A DNA stretch of 64,000 bases from assembly GCF_040546595.1 (NCBI RefSeq), contig NZ_JBEPOB010000001.1, forward strand, positions 317,501 through 381,500, given 5' to 3'. This DNA comes from Bosea sp. OAE506. GTDB taxonomy: Bacteria > Pseudomonadota > Alphaproteobacteria > Rhizobiales > Beijerinckiaceae. The translations under genes and the position numbers were made by a program. Shown piece after piece: positions 16,056 to 24,612 of the stretch. The first letter of the stretch is position 1. Every line of letters starts with the position of its first letter. The notes under the pieces are model-generated. The model worked only from the letters and a program-made list of their open reading frames with translations, had not been told where the DNA came from and made no database searches.

Positions 16056-17852
16056 TCAGAACAGGAAGTCGTCGGCGTCGTCCTGCACGGGTGCATTGAC
16101 GACGACGGGAGCGGCGGCACCGGCCTGGGAAGGCAGAAGAGCGGCGACGACCGTCTGGTGGATCGTCCGTTCGCCGACCATGGTGTAGTTCGGCCAGACA
16201 TGGCGCTCGATCAGGCCGGCCGCCGCGACGGCGGCCTCCGGGTCGTCCGGCATCTCCGCCTCGGCGGCGGAGCGGTCGAGCTCGGCCGCGCCCGAGGCGA
16301 TGAGATCGCTCATCGCCCCCGCATTGGAGAAGGACAGCCGCGCCTGCGCCACCACCGAGGCGAAGCCGCCGCCCTCGCGGGTGAGCTGGTCGAGCGTCGC
16401 GGCAAGGCGGTCACCGGTCTGGCGCAGGGCAGCCAGAGATTCCCCCATCGCCTCGTTGAGCGCAGTGAAATGCGCCGCGTCGAGCCGCCCGCCCGATTTC
16501 AGCCCGCCGGAGGTCTCCTGCATCTGGGCGAAGGTCGGCGTCAGCTGGGCCGCATCGGCCGCGACCTGATCGGCTGCGAATTTCAGCTCCTGCGCGATGA
16601 CGACGAGGCTGCGTCCACCGGTGCCGATGCGGGCTGCGCGCAGGCCGGCATTCATGCCGATCAGCACGATGCTCGAGACGGTGCCCGCCAGCGCCGCCAC
16701 GGTTTCCTGGCAGGTTTCCAGCACCGTCGACATGGCGCTCGTGACGCGGTCGACACCGGCGCGGGCGCGGTCGCATTTGGCGAGCAGGTCGGAGGCCTCG
16801 GCGAGGTCTGCCTCCAGATCGGCGAGGAAGGAGCCGCTGCGTCCGCCATCACCCTGGTAGAGCGAGCGCACGAGATCGAGCAGGCCGGCGGTGTCCCCGG
16901 CCAGCAGGGCGAGCGCGGCCTCGATCGCATCGGCATCCTGGGCGAGCATGCGCGCGCTCTCGTCGAGCTGGGCGGCCTCGAGGCGGCGCAGCACGACATC
17001 GACGGCCGCGCGGGCGTCGATGTCGAGAGCAGCGCCCTCGCCTGTCCCCGTGGCGACGGTCGCGAGCAGGCGCAGCGCCTTGATGGCGTGCTCGAGCTGC
17101 TGGCGGATGCTGTCGCCCGACTGCAGGGCGATGATCGCGCCGCCGGCGGCCATGGCGATCTTGCCGGAATGCGTCGCCGCATCGCTGGTCAGCGCGCCGC
17201 TGCGCTGTTGACGGCCGGCGACCTCGACCAGCGTCTGCTCCAGCTTGGCCGCGAGCGCCGAGAGCGCCTGGCCGTAGCGGCCCTCGAAATCGCGCTGTGC
17301 CTCGAGCGCTGAGCCCAGCAGGGCGCTGAGATGGTCATGGTCGCGGGCGCAGTTCTGGATGGTGCGCTGGGCCTGGGTGGTGAGGGCAACGATCTCGCTG
17401 GTGAAGTCGCCGAAATCCCGTCCCGCCGCTTGGACCGAGACGGCCTCGATGCGGGCGCTGCGGGCCAGGATGGTGATCAGGCGCATATGCTCGAGCAGAC
17501 GCTCCAGCGCCTGCGAGGCGTCCTTGCTGTGCGCGGCGAGCTCCTGCAGCACGCCGGTCTCCTGGAGCAGGCCGTCATTGATGGCGCGCAGCTCGCCGGC
17601 GAGACCAGAGAGCGTCGTCCCGGCGCGGGCGATCTCGGGCCCCGAGAGGTCCGTGGAGAGCGTGGTCAGCCGTTCCTTCAGCCCCTCGAAGAGGCCCAGC
17701 CCCTCGCCGAGCTGGCTGCCGGCGCGGGCAAAGGTGACGTCGATCTCGCGAGCGGTACCCTCCAGCGCCTCGATCAGCCGCGACAGGCCGGGTTCCTGAG
17801 CCAGCATCACCGTCGTCCCCCCGACGCCACCCATCTCAGACGCAACGCGCAT
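16056..17852 (-). CDS. Soluble chemotaxis-operon protein with two degenerate receptor-tip-like motifs
   Basis: 598 residues, predicted almost entirely helical, no signal peptide or membrane segment. Two stretches look like diverged MCP signalling-tip hairpins: about 126-164 (ITILARSARIEAVS, then AAGRDFGDFTSEI) and about 395-431 (VLIGMNAGLRAARIG, then GGRSLVVIAQEL). Each keeps the NA-x-EA-x-AG-x-GR-x-F-like pattern of receptors but lacks the exact conserved tip. Between them lies ALQSGDSIRQQLEH. The C-terminus is the acidic-aromatic tail DDADDFLF. ATG 17852 (GAGGA upstream) is preferred to GTG 17855. It follows cheB by 9 bases and is the last gene of the operon. No named family was recognised; function unknown, chemotaxis role inferred. 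Confidence 0.75.
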   Translation of the reverse strand: MRVASEMGGVGGTTVMLAQEPGLSRLIEALEGTAREIDVTFARAGSQLGEGLGLFEGLKERLTTLSTDLSGPEIARAGTTLSGLAGELRAINDGLLQETGVLQELAAHSKDASQALERLLEHMRLITILARSARIEAVSVQAAGRDFGDFTSEIVALTTQAQRTIQNCARDHDHLSALLGSALEAQRDFEGRYGQALSALAAKLEQTLVEVAGRQQRSGALTSDAATHSGKIAMAAGGAIIALQSGDSIRQQLEHAIKALRLLATVATGTGEGAALDIDARAAVDVVLRRLEAAQLDESARMLAQDADAIEAALALLAGDTAGLLDLVRSLYQGDGGRSGSFLADLEADLAEASDLLAKCDRARAGVDRVTSAMSTVLETCQETVAALAGTVSSIVLIGMNAGLRAARIGTGGRSLVVIAQELKFAADQVAADAAQLTPTFAQMQETSGGLKSGGRLDAAHFTALNEAMGESLAALRQTGDRLAATLDQLTREGGGFASVVAQARLSFSNAGAMSDLIASGAAELDRSAAEAEMPDDPEAAVAAAGLIERHVWPNYTMVGERTIHQTVVAALLPSQAGAAAPVVVNAPVQDDADDFLF

Positions 17853-17861
17853 CACTCGTCC

Positions 17862-18947
17862 TCAACCCGATCCCGACGTGGATTGCGGCCAAGCCATGAT
17901 CTCCTGAGGTACACGAGAGAGCTTGACGATCCGTTCCGCCGCACCGAGGTCGATCGCCTCCTTCGGCATGCCGAAGACGACGCAGCTCTCGGCATCCTGC
18001 GCCAGGGTGCGGGCGCCGGCCTTGCGCATCTCCAGCAGGCCGCGGGCGCCATCGTCGCCCATGCCGGTCATGATGATGCCGAGCGCGTTGGCGCCGGCAT
18101 ATTGCGCCGCCGAGCGGAAGAGCACGTCGACCGAGGGGCGGTGGCGCGAGACATGAGGCCCATCCTTGATCGCGACACGGTATTGCTGGCCGACGCGCTG
18201 CAGCAGCATGTGGCGGTTGCCCGGCGCGATCAGGACGCGACCGGTCGAGACCTCATCGCCATCCTCCGCCTCCTTGATCTCCATCGCGCAGAGGCCGTTC
18301 AGCCGGCGCGCGAAGGCGAGCGTGAACTTCTCGGGCATGTGCTGGACGACCGCGATGCCCGGGCAGTTGGCCGGCAACTGCTCCAGCACCTCGCGCAGCG
18401 TCTCGGTGCCGCCGGTGGAGATGCCGATGCAGACGATCTTGTCGGTCGAGTGCCGGACCCGGCCGAGGACCGGCGGCGGCAGGATCGCGTCGGCGGTGAG
18501 CTTCTTCTCGACCTGCATGCGCGGCTCGCGCGGACGCAGCTTGGCCTGGGCTGCGGCGCGCACGGCATGGCGCAGCCGGTCGGCGGTTTCCATCAGCGCC
18601 GCGCGGGTGTCGATCCGCGGCTTGGGCAGCACATCGACGGCACCGGCCTCGAGCGCATCGAAGAGCGCACGGGAGCCGGCTTCGGTCAGGGTCGAGCAGA
18701 TGATGACGGGGATCGGCCGCTGCGCCATGATCTTGCGCAGGAAGGTCAGCCCGTCCATCCCCGGCATCTCGATGTCGAGGATCATGACGTCGGGCAGTTC
18801 GCTCTGCAGCCGCCGGGCGGCGGCGAACGCATCGGCCGCCGTGCCCATCACCTCCATGCCGGGATCCTCGGTGAGGATCGTCGTCAGCACCTGCCGCACC
18901 GAGGCGGAGTCGTCGACGATCAGGACGCGGATCGGTTTGCGGTTCAT
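17862..18947 (-). CDS. cheB: CheB: chemotaxis protein-glutamate methylesterase/deamidase
   Basis: 361 residues: receiver domain (phospho-acceptor D58 in MILDIEMPGMDG, acidic pair VDD) joined by a linker of about 40 residues to a CheB methylesterase domain with catalytic Ser177 (GISTGGT), His203 (QHMP) and Asp299 (MTGMGDDG). Removes methyl groups from, and deamidates, receptor glutamates. ATG 18947 overlaps the cheR stop (ATGA). With CheR it provides adaptation for the three receptors encoded upstream. Confidence 0.97.
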   Translation of the reverse strand: MNRKPIRVLIVDDSASVRQVLTTILTEDPGMEVMGTAADAFAAARRLQSELPDVMILDIEMPGMDGLTFLRKIMAQRPIPVIICSTLTEAGSRALFDALEAGAVDVLPKPRIDTRAALMETADRLRHAVRAAAQAKLRPREPRMQVEKKLTADAILPPPVLGRVRHSTDKIVCIGISTGGTETLREVLEQLPANCPGIAVVQHMPEKFTLAFARRLNGLCAMEIKEAEDGDEVSTGRVLIAPGNRHMLLQRVGQQYRVAIKDGPHVSRHRPSVDVLFRSAAQYAGANALGIIMTGMGDDGARGLLEMRKAGARTLAQDAESCVVFGMPKEAIDLGAAERIVKLSRVPQEIMAWPQSTSGSG

Positions 18948-19831
18948 GCGGCAGTCCTTGCTCCGGCGCTTGGCGCCGCCTGATAGACGGTCGGGACGAC
19001 CTGCCGAAGCGGGCCGACGCCGCTGCCGGCCATGGATTCGGAGTGGCCCAGCATCAGGTAGCCACCAGGGCGAAGATGCGAGGCGAGGCGGCTGAGGACC
19101 GCCTGCTGCGTCGGCTTGTCGAAGTAGATCAGCACGTTGCGGCACAGGATCACGTCGACGTCGCGGTCGAACGGGTAGGAGTCGTCCATCAGGTTGAGAC
19201 GCTCGAAATTGACCGTGCGGCGCAGCTCAGGCGTGACGCGCACGACGTCTTCGCGGGTATCGCGCGAACGCATCAGATAGCGCTGCTGCATCGCGGCCGG
19301 CACGGGGGCCACGAAGGCGCGTGGATAGATCGCGGTGCGGGCCTCCCGCAGCACCTCGGTCGAGATGTCGGTGCCCAGGATCGAGAAGCGCGCGACCTTG
19401 CCGGCGGCCACGAGGTCCTGCAGCACCATCGCGGCCGTATAGGCCTCGGCGCCCGTCGACGAGGCGGCGCTCCAGACCTTCAGCTGCGGCGGGCGACCGC
19501 CCTGACGGGCGGTGAGCTGCGGCACCGCGACGTCGCGCAGGAACTCGAAATGGCTCGGCTCGCGGAAGAAGTCGGTCTTGTTTGTGGTGACGCAGTCGAT
19601 CAGGTGGACGGTTTCCGCCTCCAGCCCGCCCTTGTCGAAGAGATGCGAACCATAGGCGGTCAGCCCCGGCAGCTGCAGCGCCCGCACGCGCTTGCGCAGG
19701 CGTCCCTCGACCATGGTGCGCTTGGTCTGGGGCAGCTTGATGCCGACGCGCGACTCGATGAACTTCGCGATCGCGTTGAAATGCTTGTCAGAGAGGTGAT
19801 CGTAGGCATCTGGCGCCTGCTGCTTGCTCAC
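18944..19831 (-). CDS. cheR: CheR: chemotaxis protein-glutamate O-methyltransferase
   Basis: 295 residues. N-terminal all-helical CheR domain (HLSDKHFNAIAKFIESRVGI, RLRKRVRAL) and C-terminal SAM-binding domain (VWSAASSTGAEAYTAAM, ILGTDIST, VDVILCRNVLIYFD, LGHSES). Methylates receptor glutamates using S-adenosylmethionine. GTG 19831 is chosen: it follows the cheW stop by one base and has AAAGGG 9 bases upstream; a longer frame exists inside cheW but lacks family residues. Confidence 0.96.
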   Translation of the reverse strand: MSKQQAPDAYDHLSDKHFNAIAKFIESRVGIKLPQTKRTMVEGRLRKRVRALQLPGLTAYGSHLFDKGGLEAETVHLIDCVTTNKTDFFREPSHFEFLRDVAVPQLTARQGGRPPQLKVWSAASSTGAEAYTAAMVLQDLVAAGKVARFSILGTDISTEVLREARTAIYPRAFVAPVPAAMQQRYLMRSRDTREDVVRVTPELRRTVNFERLNLMDDSYPFDRDVDVILCRNVLIYFDKPTQQAVLSRLASHLRPGGYLMLGHSESMAGSGVGPLRQVVPTVYQAAPSAGARTAA

Positions 19832-19832
19832 G

Positions 19833-20315
19833 TCACGCGGCCCTTTCCGGTGCCATGGCCGCCAGCTGGGGCAGATCATCCGCCTCCATCAGCCGCTCGA
19901 GATCGAAGACCACGATGAAGGATTCGCCCTTGCGGCCGATCCCGGCGATGTAGTTCGACTGCCAGCGGCCGCCGACGTCGGGCGCCGCCTCGGTATGGTC
20001 ATCATCGAGGCCCGTGACCTCGAAGACGCGGTCGGCGACGAAGCCGACGCCGAGCGTGCGGCCCTTGACCGGCACGTCCAGGATGATGATGCGGGTCGCG
20101 TCGGTGGGCTCGGCACGGGGCAGCCCGAGCTTGGTGCGCAGATCGACGATCGGATAGCCGGCGCCGCGCACATCGATCATGCCGAGCAGGAAGTTGGGCG
20201 CGTGCGGCAGCTTCGAGATCGGCCGCATGTCGAGGATCTCGCGGACGTTGCGGATGTCGATGCCGAACAGTTCCTGATCGATGCCGAGCGTCAGATATTG
20301 GGCGGTATCAGCCAT
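19833..20315 (-). CDS. cheW: CheW-like coupling protein (copy 1)
   Basis: 160-residue single CheW domain (YLTLGIDQELFGIDIRNVREI, then LLGMIDVRGAGYPIVDLR and RIIILDV) that couples receptors to CheA. It is placed between the receptor genes and cheR. A long insert near the C-terminus (DDDHTEAAPDVGGRWQSNYIAG) precedes the last strand. It is clearly diverged from the second CheW at 26698-27180, so the two may serve different receptors. Confidence 0.94.
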   Translation of the reverse strand: MADTAQYLTLGIDQELFGIDIRNVREILDMRPISKLPHAPNFLLGMIDVRGAGYPIVDLRTKLGLPRAEPTDATRIIILDVPVKGRTLGVGFVADRVFEVTGLDDDHTEAAPDVGGRWQSNYIAGIGRKGESFIVVFDLERLMEADDLPQLAAMAPERAA

Positions 20316-20347
20316 GGCGACCTCGTTGTGAGCGACGTGTGAAAGCG

Positions 20348-20373
20348 GCCGGCCCCTGCCTCCAGGGGCCGGC
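20348..20373 (-). terminator. Strong hairpin after the soluble receptor gene
   Basis: Perfect 11-bp stem: GCCGGCCCCTG (20348-20358) with CAGGGGCCGGC (20363-20373), loop CCTC, in the 63-base gap between the receptor stop (20379) and the cheW start (20315). No U-tract follows, so it may be an attenuator or an mRNA 3'-end stabiliser and not a full stop. Confidence 0.5.
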
Positions 20374-20378
20374 TCGGA

Positions 20379-22148
20379 TCAGTTGCGGTGGAAGGCGGCG
20401 TCGTCCTGATCGTCGCCGCCATTCATGTCGAAGGCGAAGCCGCCGCTGGCGACCTTGCGCGCCGGGCGAGCGGCGGGAGCATTCGCCGGACGGATGGCGG
20501 CCGCCATGGTCGCGGCCTTGCCGCGAAGCTGCGTGACCGCCTTGGCCATGCCGCGGGCGTGAACCGGCGCGGAACCGTCGTCGAGCTTGAAGAAGGCGAT
20601 GGTGGCCTGGAGCTGCTCGGCCTGGGAGGCGAGTTCCTCGGACGTCGCGGAGACCTCCTCGGAGGCCGCGGCGTTCTGCTGGGTCACCTTGTCGAGCTGC
20701 TGGATCGCCTGGTTGATCTGGCTGGAGCCGACATCCTGCTCGCGGCAGGCGGCGGTAATCTCCTCGACCAGCTCGGCGGTCTTCTTGATGTCGGGCACCA
20801 GCTTGGCGAGCATCGAGCCCGCCTCCTGCGCAACCTTCACCGTGTCGGCCGACAGCGTGCCGATCTCGGCGGCCGCCGCCTGGCTGCGCTCGGCGAGCTT
20901 GCGCACCTCGGAGGCCACCACCGCGAAGCCCTTGCCGTGCTCGCCGGCACGGGCCGCTTCCACCGCCGCGTTGAGGGCGAGCAGGTCGGTCTGCCGCGCG
21001 ATTTCCTGCACGATGTTGATCTTCTGCGCGATGGTCTGCATCGCATCGACCGCCTTGCCGACGGCGACGCCCGAGGCTTCCGCATCCAGCGAGGACTGGG
21101 CCGCCATCTTCTCGGTGGTCGCCGCGTTCTCGGCGTTCTGCTTCACGTTCGCCGCCATCTCCTCCATCGAGGAGGAGGCCTCCTCGGTCGAAGCCGCCTG
21201 CTCGGTGGAGCCCTGCGAGAGCTGCTCGGCGCTGGCGGAGAGCTCCTGCGAACCGGCCGACATGTTCTCGGCGGCAGCGTTCACCTGGCCAACAACCTCG
21301 CGCAGCTTGATCATCATGTTCTCGAGCGCGATGCCGAGCGTGTCCTTGTCCGAGAGCGGCTTGGCCTCGACCGTCAGGTCGCCGTCGGCGATGGCGTTGG
21401 CGACCGTCGCCGTGGATTTGAGGTTGGCTCTCACCGCCTCGATCGTGTCGTTGATAAAGGCCTTCTTGCCGGGGAACTGGTCGATCGGCGCGTTGAAATC
21501 GCCTTCGCCGAACGCCTTGACGCAGGCCATGGCCTTTTTCTTCACGGCAATGTGGCCGGCCACCATGTCGTTGATGCCCTGCGCCATGATCGCAAAATCG
21601 CCGTGGAAGCGGTCGGCGGGAACCATCACGTCGATGTCGCCCCTGTCGTGCTCGGCCGACATGGTGTTCATTTCCGCGATGAGATTTTTGAGATTGCCCC
21701 TGAGCGTCTCGATCGTATCGTTGATGAACGCCTTCTTGCCGGGGAACTGATCGAGCGGTGCGTTGAAATCGCCTTCGCCCAGGGATTTGACGCAGGCCAT
21801 GGCCTTCTTCTTCACGGCGATGTGGCCGGCGACCATCTCGTTGATGCCCTGGGCCATGCGGGCAAAGTCGCCGTGGAAGCGGTCGGCGGGAATGACCACG
21901 TCGATATCGCCCTTGTCGTGCTCCGACGACATCTGGCTGATTGAGTCGTCGAGCGAGATGGCCGGACGCGTCGCCGCCTCGAGCATTTCATTGACTGAGG
22001 AAAGGATCTCCAGGGCCCCTCCCGTCGCCAGACCCAAATCTGCGCGCGCGGAAAGATTGCCGCTGGCCAACGTCTGCTTGAGACGTGCGATTTCGGTCAG
22101 AGCAATGCTCGTCCTGGATGTTTTCTTCAGCCTCACGAAGAACGACAT
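20379..22148 (-). CDS. Soluble methyl-accepting chemotaxis protein with two tandem 90-residue repeats
   Basis: 589-residue receptor with no transmembrane segment, so cytoplasmic. After a short N-terminal segment (1-70) come two near-identical units offset by exactly 90 residues (about 73-154 and 163-244), each with [41 protein letters not shown] and [23 protein letters not shown]. They resemble poly-HAMP-like modules and could sense a cytoplasmic signal. A HAMP-like segment ([13 protein letters not shown]) leads to the MCP signalling domain with tip [20 protein letters not shown]. The tail ends [16 protein letters not shown] at 22155-22160 precedes ATG 22148. Coupled to CheA through CheW. Confidence 0.93.
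   Translation of the reverse strand: MSFFVRLKKTSRTSIALTEIARLKQTLASGNLSARADLGLATGGALEILSSVNEMLEAATRPAISLDDSISQMSSEHDKGDIDVVIPADRFHGDFARMAQGINEMVAGHIAVKKKAMACVKSLGEGDFNAPLDQFPGKKAFINDTIETLRGNLKNLIAEMNTMSAEHDRGDIDVMVPADRFHGDFAIMAQGINDMVAGHIAVKKKAMACVKAFGEGDFNAPIDQFPGKKAFINDTIEAVRANLKSTATVANAIADGDLTVEAKPLSDKDTLGIALENMMIKLREVVGQVNAAAENMSAGSQELSASAEQLSQGSTEQAASTEEASSSMEEMAANVKQNAENAATTEKMAAQSSLDAEASGVAVGKAVDAMQTIAQKINIVQEIARQTDLLALNAAVEAARAGEHGKGFAVVASEVRKLAERSQAAAAEIGTLSADTVKVAQEAGSMLAKLVPDIKKTAELVEEITAACREQDVGSSQINQAIQQLDKVTQQNAAASEEVSATSEELASQAEQLQATIAFFKLDDGSAPVHARGMAKAVTQLRGKAATMAAAIRPANAPAARPARKVASGGFAFDMNGGDDQDDAAFHRN
21417..21932 (-). repeat. Tandem 270-bp repeat within the soluble receptor gene
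   Basis: DNA encoding the two 90-residue units (about 21687-21932 and 21417-21662). Long matching stretches are seen at DNA level, for example around the [13 protein letters not shown] and [16 protein letters not shown] codons, which points to an in-gene duplication with continuing homogenisation. Confidence 0.8.
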
Positions 22149-22325
22149 GATATTCTCCCCAGCGCCTGGCTAAGAGTGATGTTTTGATGGCCTGCGTCAG
22201 ATTTCGTGACACATGCCGGACTGTGTTCTTTGGTGTTTCGGGCGCCGCGAGGGCTTCTGCTCTCGTTTGAAGCAACAGCGTCCGAAACCGTTTCAACGGG
22301 TCTCCCCGGCCGCGTGGCGGTCTCG

Positions 22326-24518
22326 TCAGTTACGGTGGAAGGCGGCGTCGTCCTGGTCCTCGCCTGCAGCGAGATCGAAGGAGAACCCGCCCGCGGCAGC
22401 CTTGCGGGCCGGCCGCGCCGGAGGCGCCTTCTTCGGCTGGATGGCGGCGGCCATCGTCGCCGCCTTGCCGCGCAGCTGCTTGACCGCCTTCGCGACCGGC
22501 TGCGCGATCTCGACCGCCGCCATCCGCTCGTCGAGCTTGAAGAAGGCGATGGTGTTCTGGAGCTGCTCGGCCTGGGAGGCGAGTTCCTCGGAGGTCGCGG
22601 AGACCTCCTCGGAGGCCGCGGCGTTCTGCTGGGTGACCTTGTCGAGCTGCTGGATCGCCTGGTTGATCTGGGTGGAGCCGACGTCCTGCTCGCGACAGGC
22701 GGCGGTGATCTCCTCGACCAGTTCGGCGGTCTTCTTGATGTCGGGCACCAGCTTCGCCAGCATCGAGCCGGCATCCTGCGCGACCTTCACCGTGTCGACA
22801 GAGAGCGTTCCGATCTCGGCGGCCGCCGCCTGGCTGCGCTCGGCGAGCTTGCGCACTTCGGAGGCCACCACCGCGAAGCCCTTGCCGTGCTCGCCGGCAC
22901 GGGCCGCCTCGACGGCCGCGTTGAGGGCGAGCAGATCGGTCTGACGAGCGATCTCCTGCACGATGTTGATCTTCTGCGCGATGGTCTGCATCGCATCGAC
23001 CGCCTTGCCGACGGCGACGCCCGAGGCTTCCGCATCCAGCGAGGACTGGGCCGCCATCCTCTCGGTGGTCGCCGCATTCTCGGCGTTCTGCTTCACGTTG
23101 GCGGCCATCTCCTCCATCGAGGAGGAAGCCTCTTCTGTGGACGAGGCCTGCTCGGTCGAGCCCTGCGAGAGCTGCTCGGCGCTGGCGGAGAGCTCCTGCG
23201 AACCGGCCGACATGTTTTCGGCAGCCGAGCTGACCTGGCCGACGACCTCGCGCAGCTTGGTGACCATGTTCTCGAGCGCGATGCCGAGCGTGTCCTTGTC
23301 CGAGAGCGGCCTGGCCTCGATCGTCAGGTCGCCGGAGGCGATCGCATCCGCCACCGCGGAGGTCGCGTTGAGATTGGCCGTCATCGTGTTGAGCGCGGTG
23401 ACGAGATCGCCGACCTCGTCATTGCTGTTGACGCTGATCGTCTGGCTGAGGTCACCGATGGCAACGGCATTGGCGAGGCCGACCGCGCTGGCCAGACCAC
23501 GGCTGATGCTGAGCGCAATCCAGGTGGCGGCGACGATGGCGATCAGCAGCGACAGGCCGAGAATCCCGAGCAGGAGCTGCTTGGCAAAGGCCGCCGCCTC
23601 GGCGGCGGTCGCGGCGGCCTGACCGGCCGCCTTCTCGACGAAATGCGCGTATTCCTCGAGCGTCTTGGTCAGTTCGCCGGCAGCGTCGCGGCCCGTGGTC
23701 AGCGACGCATTGGTCGCCTTGATGGTGCCGGCCTCGGCGGCGATCGCGACCGTCTTCAGCACGGAGACGATGCCCTTGTCGAAGGCGGCGACCATCGCCG
23801 TGGTGGGAATGTCGAAGGCGGCGAGGTCGGCGGCCGATTTGGCCAGGCGCGCACGCACCTGCGTGGCCTGCTGCTGGATGTCGACGTTGAGCTTCTCGAT
23901 CTCGGCGACGCTCGCCATGTTGAAGGACAGAGCCGCGGTCCGGGTCATGCGGATCCATTCGAGGCGCGCCTCCTGGAAGCCCATCGCGGCGCGCAGCATC
24001 TCGGCGGAGGCATCAGGACGCGAGACCTGCGCGATCACCGGATTGGTCGTGGCGGTGACCGCCTGGATGAGCGGGATCGTCTCGGAGAGCCAGGCCTGGG
24101 TGGCGCGGTTGTTCGAGTTCAGCTTGGCGAAGCCCAGGGTCTCATCCTGCGCGCTCGCGAAGCGGTTGGCCTTGGCGACGATGTCGCCGATCCGGCGCTT
24201 GCCGTCCTCATCGGCGATCTGCGCGAGCTCATCCTTGCGCTTCATGGCGCTCTGGCGAAGCTCGACTGCCGTCGCGATGAAGCCGGCAATGTCCTTGTCG
24301 TCGGAGGACATCACGGCATTCTTCTCGGCGCGGACCGAATTGCTGACGTATTCGGAGATATCGCCGAGTGCGTTGAGGCGCTGCGTCCAGGTGACCAGCT
24401 CCTGCTGGGTCTCCGTCATGTTCGACAGCTTCACATAGGCCAACCCTCCCGCCGCCATGGAGAGGGCGATGACGACGCCGAATGTGGCGGCCAGCTTGGC
24501 TTTGATGGTCAGGCGCAT
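22326..24518 (-). CDS. Transmembrane methyl-accepting chemotaxis protein (copy 2)
   Basis: 730-residue receptor: TM1 at about 8-28 ([17 protein letters not shown]), a helical periplasmic sensor of about 285 residues (30-313), TM2 at about 314-336 ([19 protein letters not shown]), HAMP, then the MCP signalling domain with tip [20 protein letters not shown] and tail [10 protein letters not shown]. The sensor length and all-helical look fit a 4-helix-bundle or helical bimodular domain, though ligand is unknown. It carries a second HAMP-like segment ([13 protein letters not shown]) shared with the soluble receptor. Signalling DNA is almost identical to the adjacent copy 3. Confidence 0.95.
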   Translation of the reverse strand: MRLTIKAKLAATFGVVIALSMAAGGLAYVKLSNMTETQQELVTWTQRLNALGDISEYVSNSVRAEKNAVMSSDDKDIAGFIATAVELRQSAMKRKDELAQIADEDGKRRIGDIVAKANRFASAQDETLGFAKLNSNNRATQAWLSETIPLIQAVTATTNPVIAQVSRPDASAEMLRAAMGFQEARLEWIRMTRTAALSFNMASVAEIEKLNVDIQQQATQVRARLAKSAADLAAFDIPTTAMVAAFDKGIVSVLKTVAIAAEAGTIKATNASLTTGRDAAGELTKTLEEYAHFVEKAAGQAAATAAEAAAFAKQLLLGILGLSLLIAIVAATWIALSISRGLASAVGLANAVAIGDLSQTISVNSNDEVGDLVTALNTMTANLNATSAVADAIASGDLTIEARPLSDKDTLGIALENMVTKLREVVGQVSSAAENMSAGSQELSASAEQLSQGSTEQASSTEEASSSMEEMAANVKQNAENAATTERMAAQSSLDAEASGVAVGKAVDAMQTIAQKINIVQEIARQTDLLALNAAVEAARAGEHGKGFAVVASEVRKLAERSQAAAAEIGTLSVDTVKVAQDAGSMLAKLVPDIKKTAELVEEITAACREQDVGSTQINQAIQQLDKVTQQNAAASEEVSATSEELASQAEQLQNTIAFFKLDERMAAVEIAQPVAKAVKQLRGKAATMAAAIQPKKAPPARPARKAAAGGFSFDLAAGEDQDDAAFHRN

Positions 24519-24577
24519 GGCGAAAACTCACACAGTTTGTTTGGGGGCATTCCGATACGGCAGGCCCGAGAGGCGGT

Positions 24578-24603
24578 GGAGCCTCCGCCGGGGCGGAGGC
24601 TCC
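24578..24603 (-). terminator. Hairpin between receptor genes copy 3 and copy 2
   Basis: Perfect 10-bp stem GGAGCCTCCG (24578-24587) with CGGAGGCTCC (24594-24603), 6-base loop, directly after the stop of receptor copy 3 (24613). No U-tract is seen. Likely an attenuator or processing/stability element within the che operon. Confidence 0.5.
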
Positions 24604-24612
24604 GTGTCATGG

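Noticed and set aside
21417..21932. Direct repeats in the soluble receptor as a possible CRISPR or satellite
   Set aside because: Only two 270-bp units, both fully coding with the same frame; no short repeats with variable spacers.
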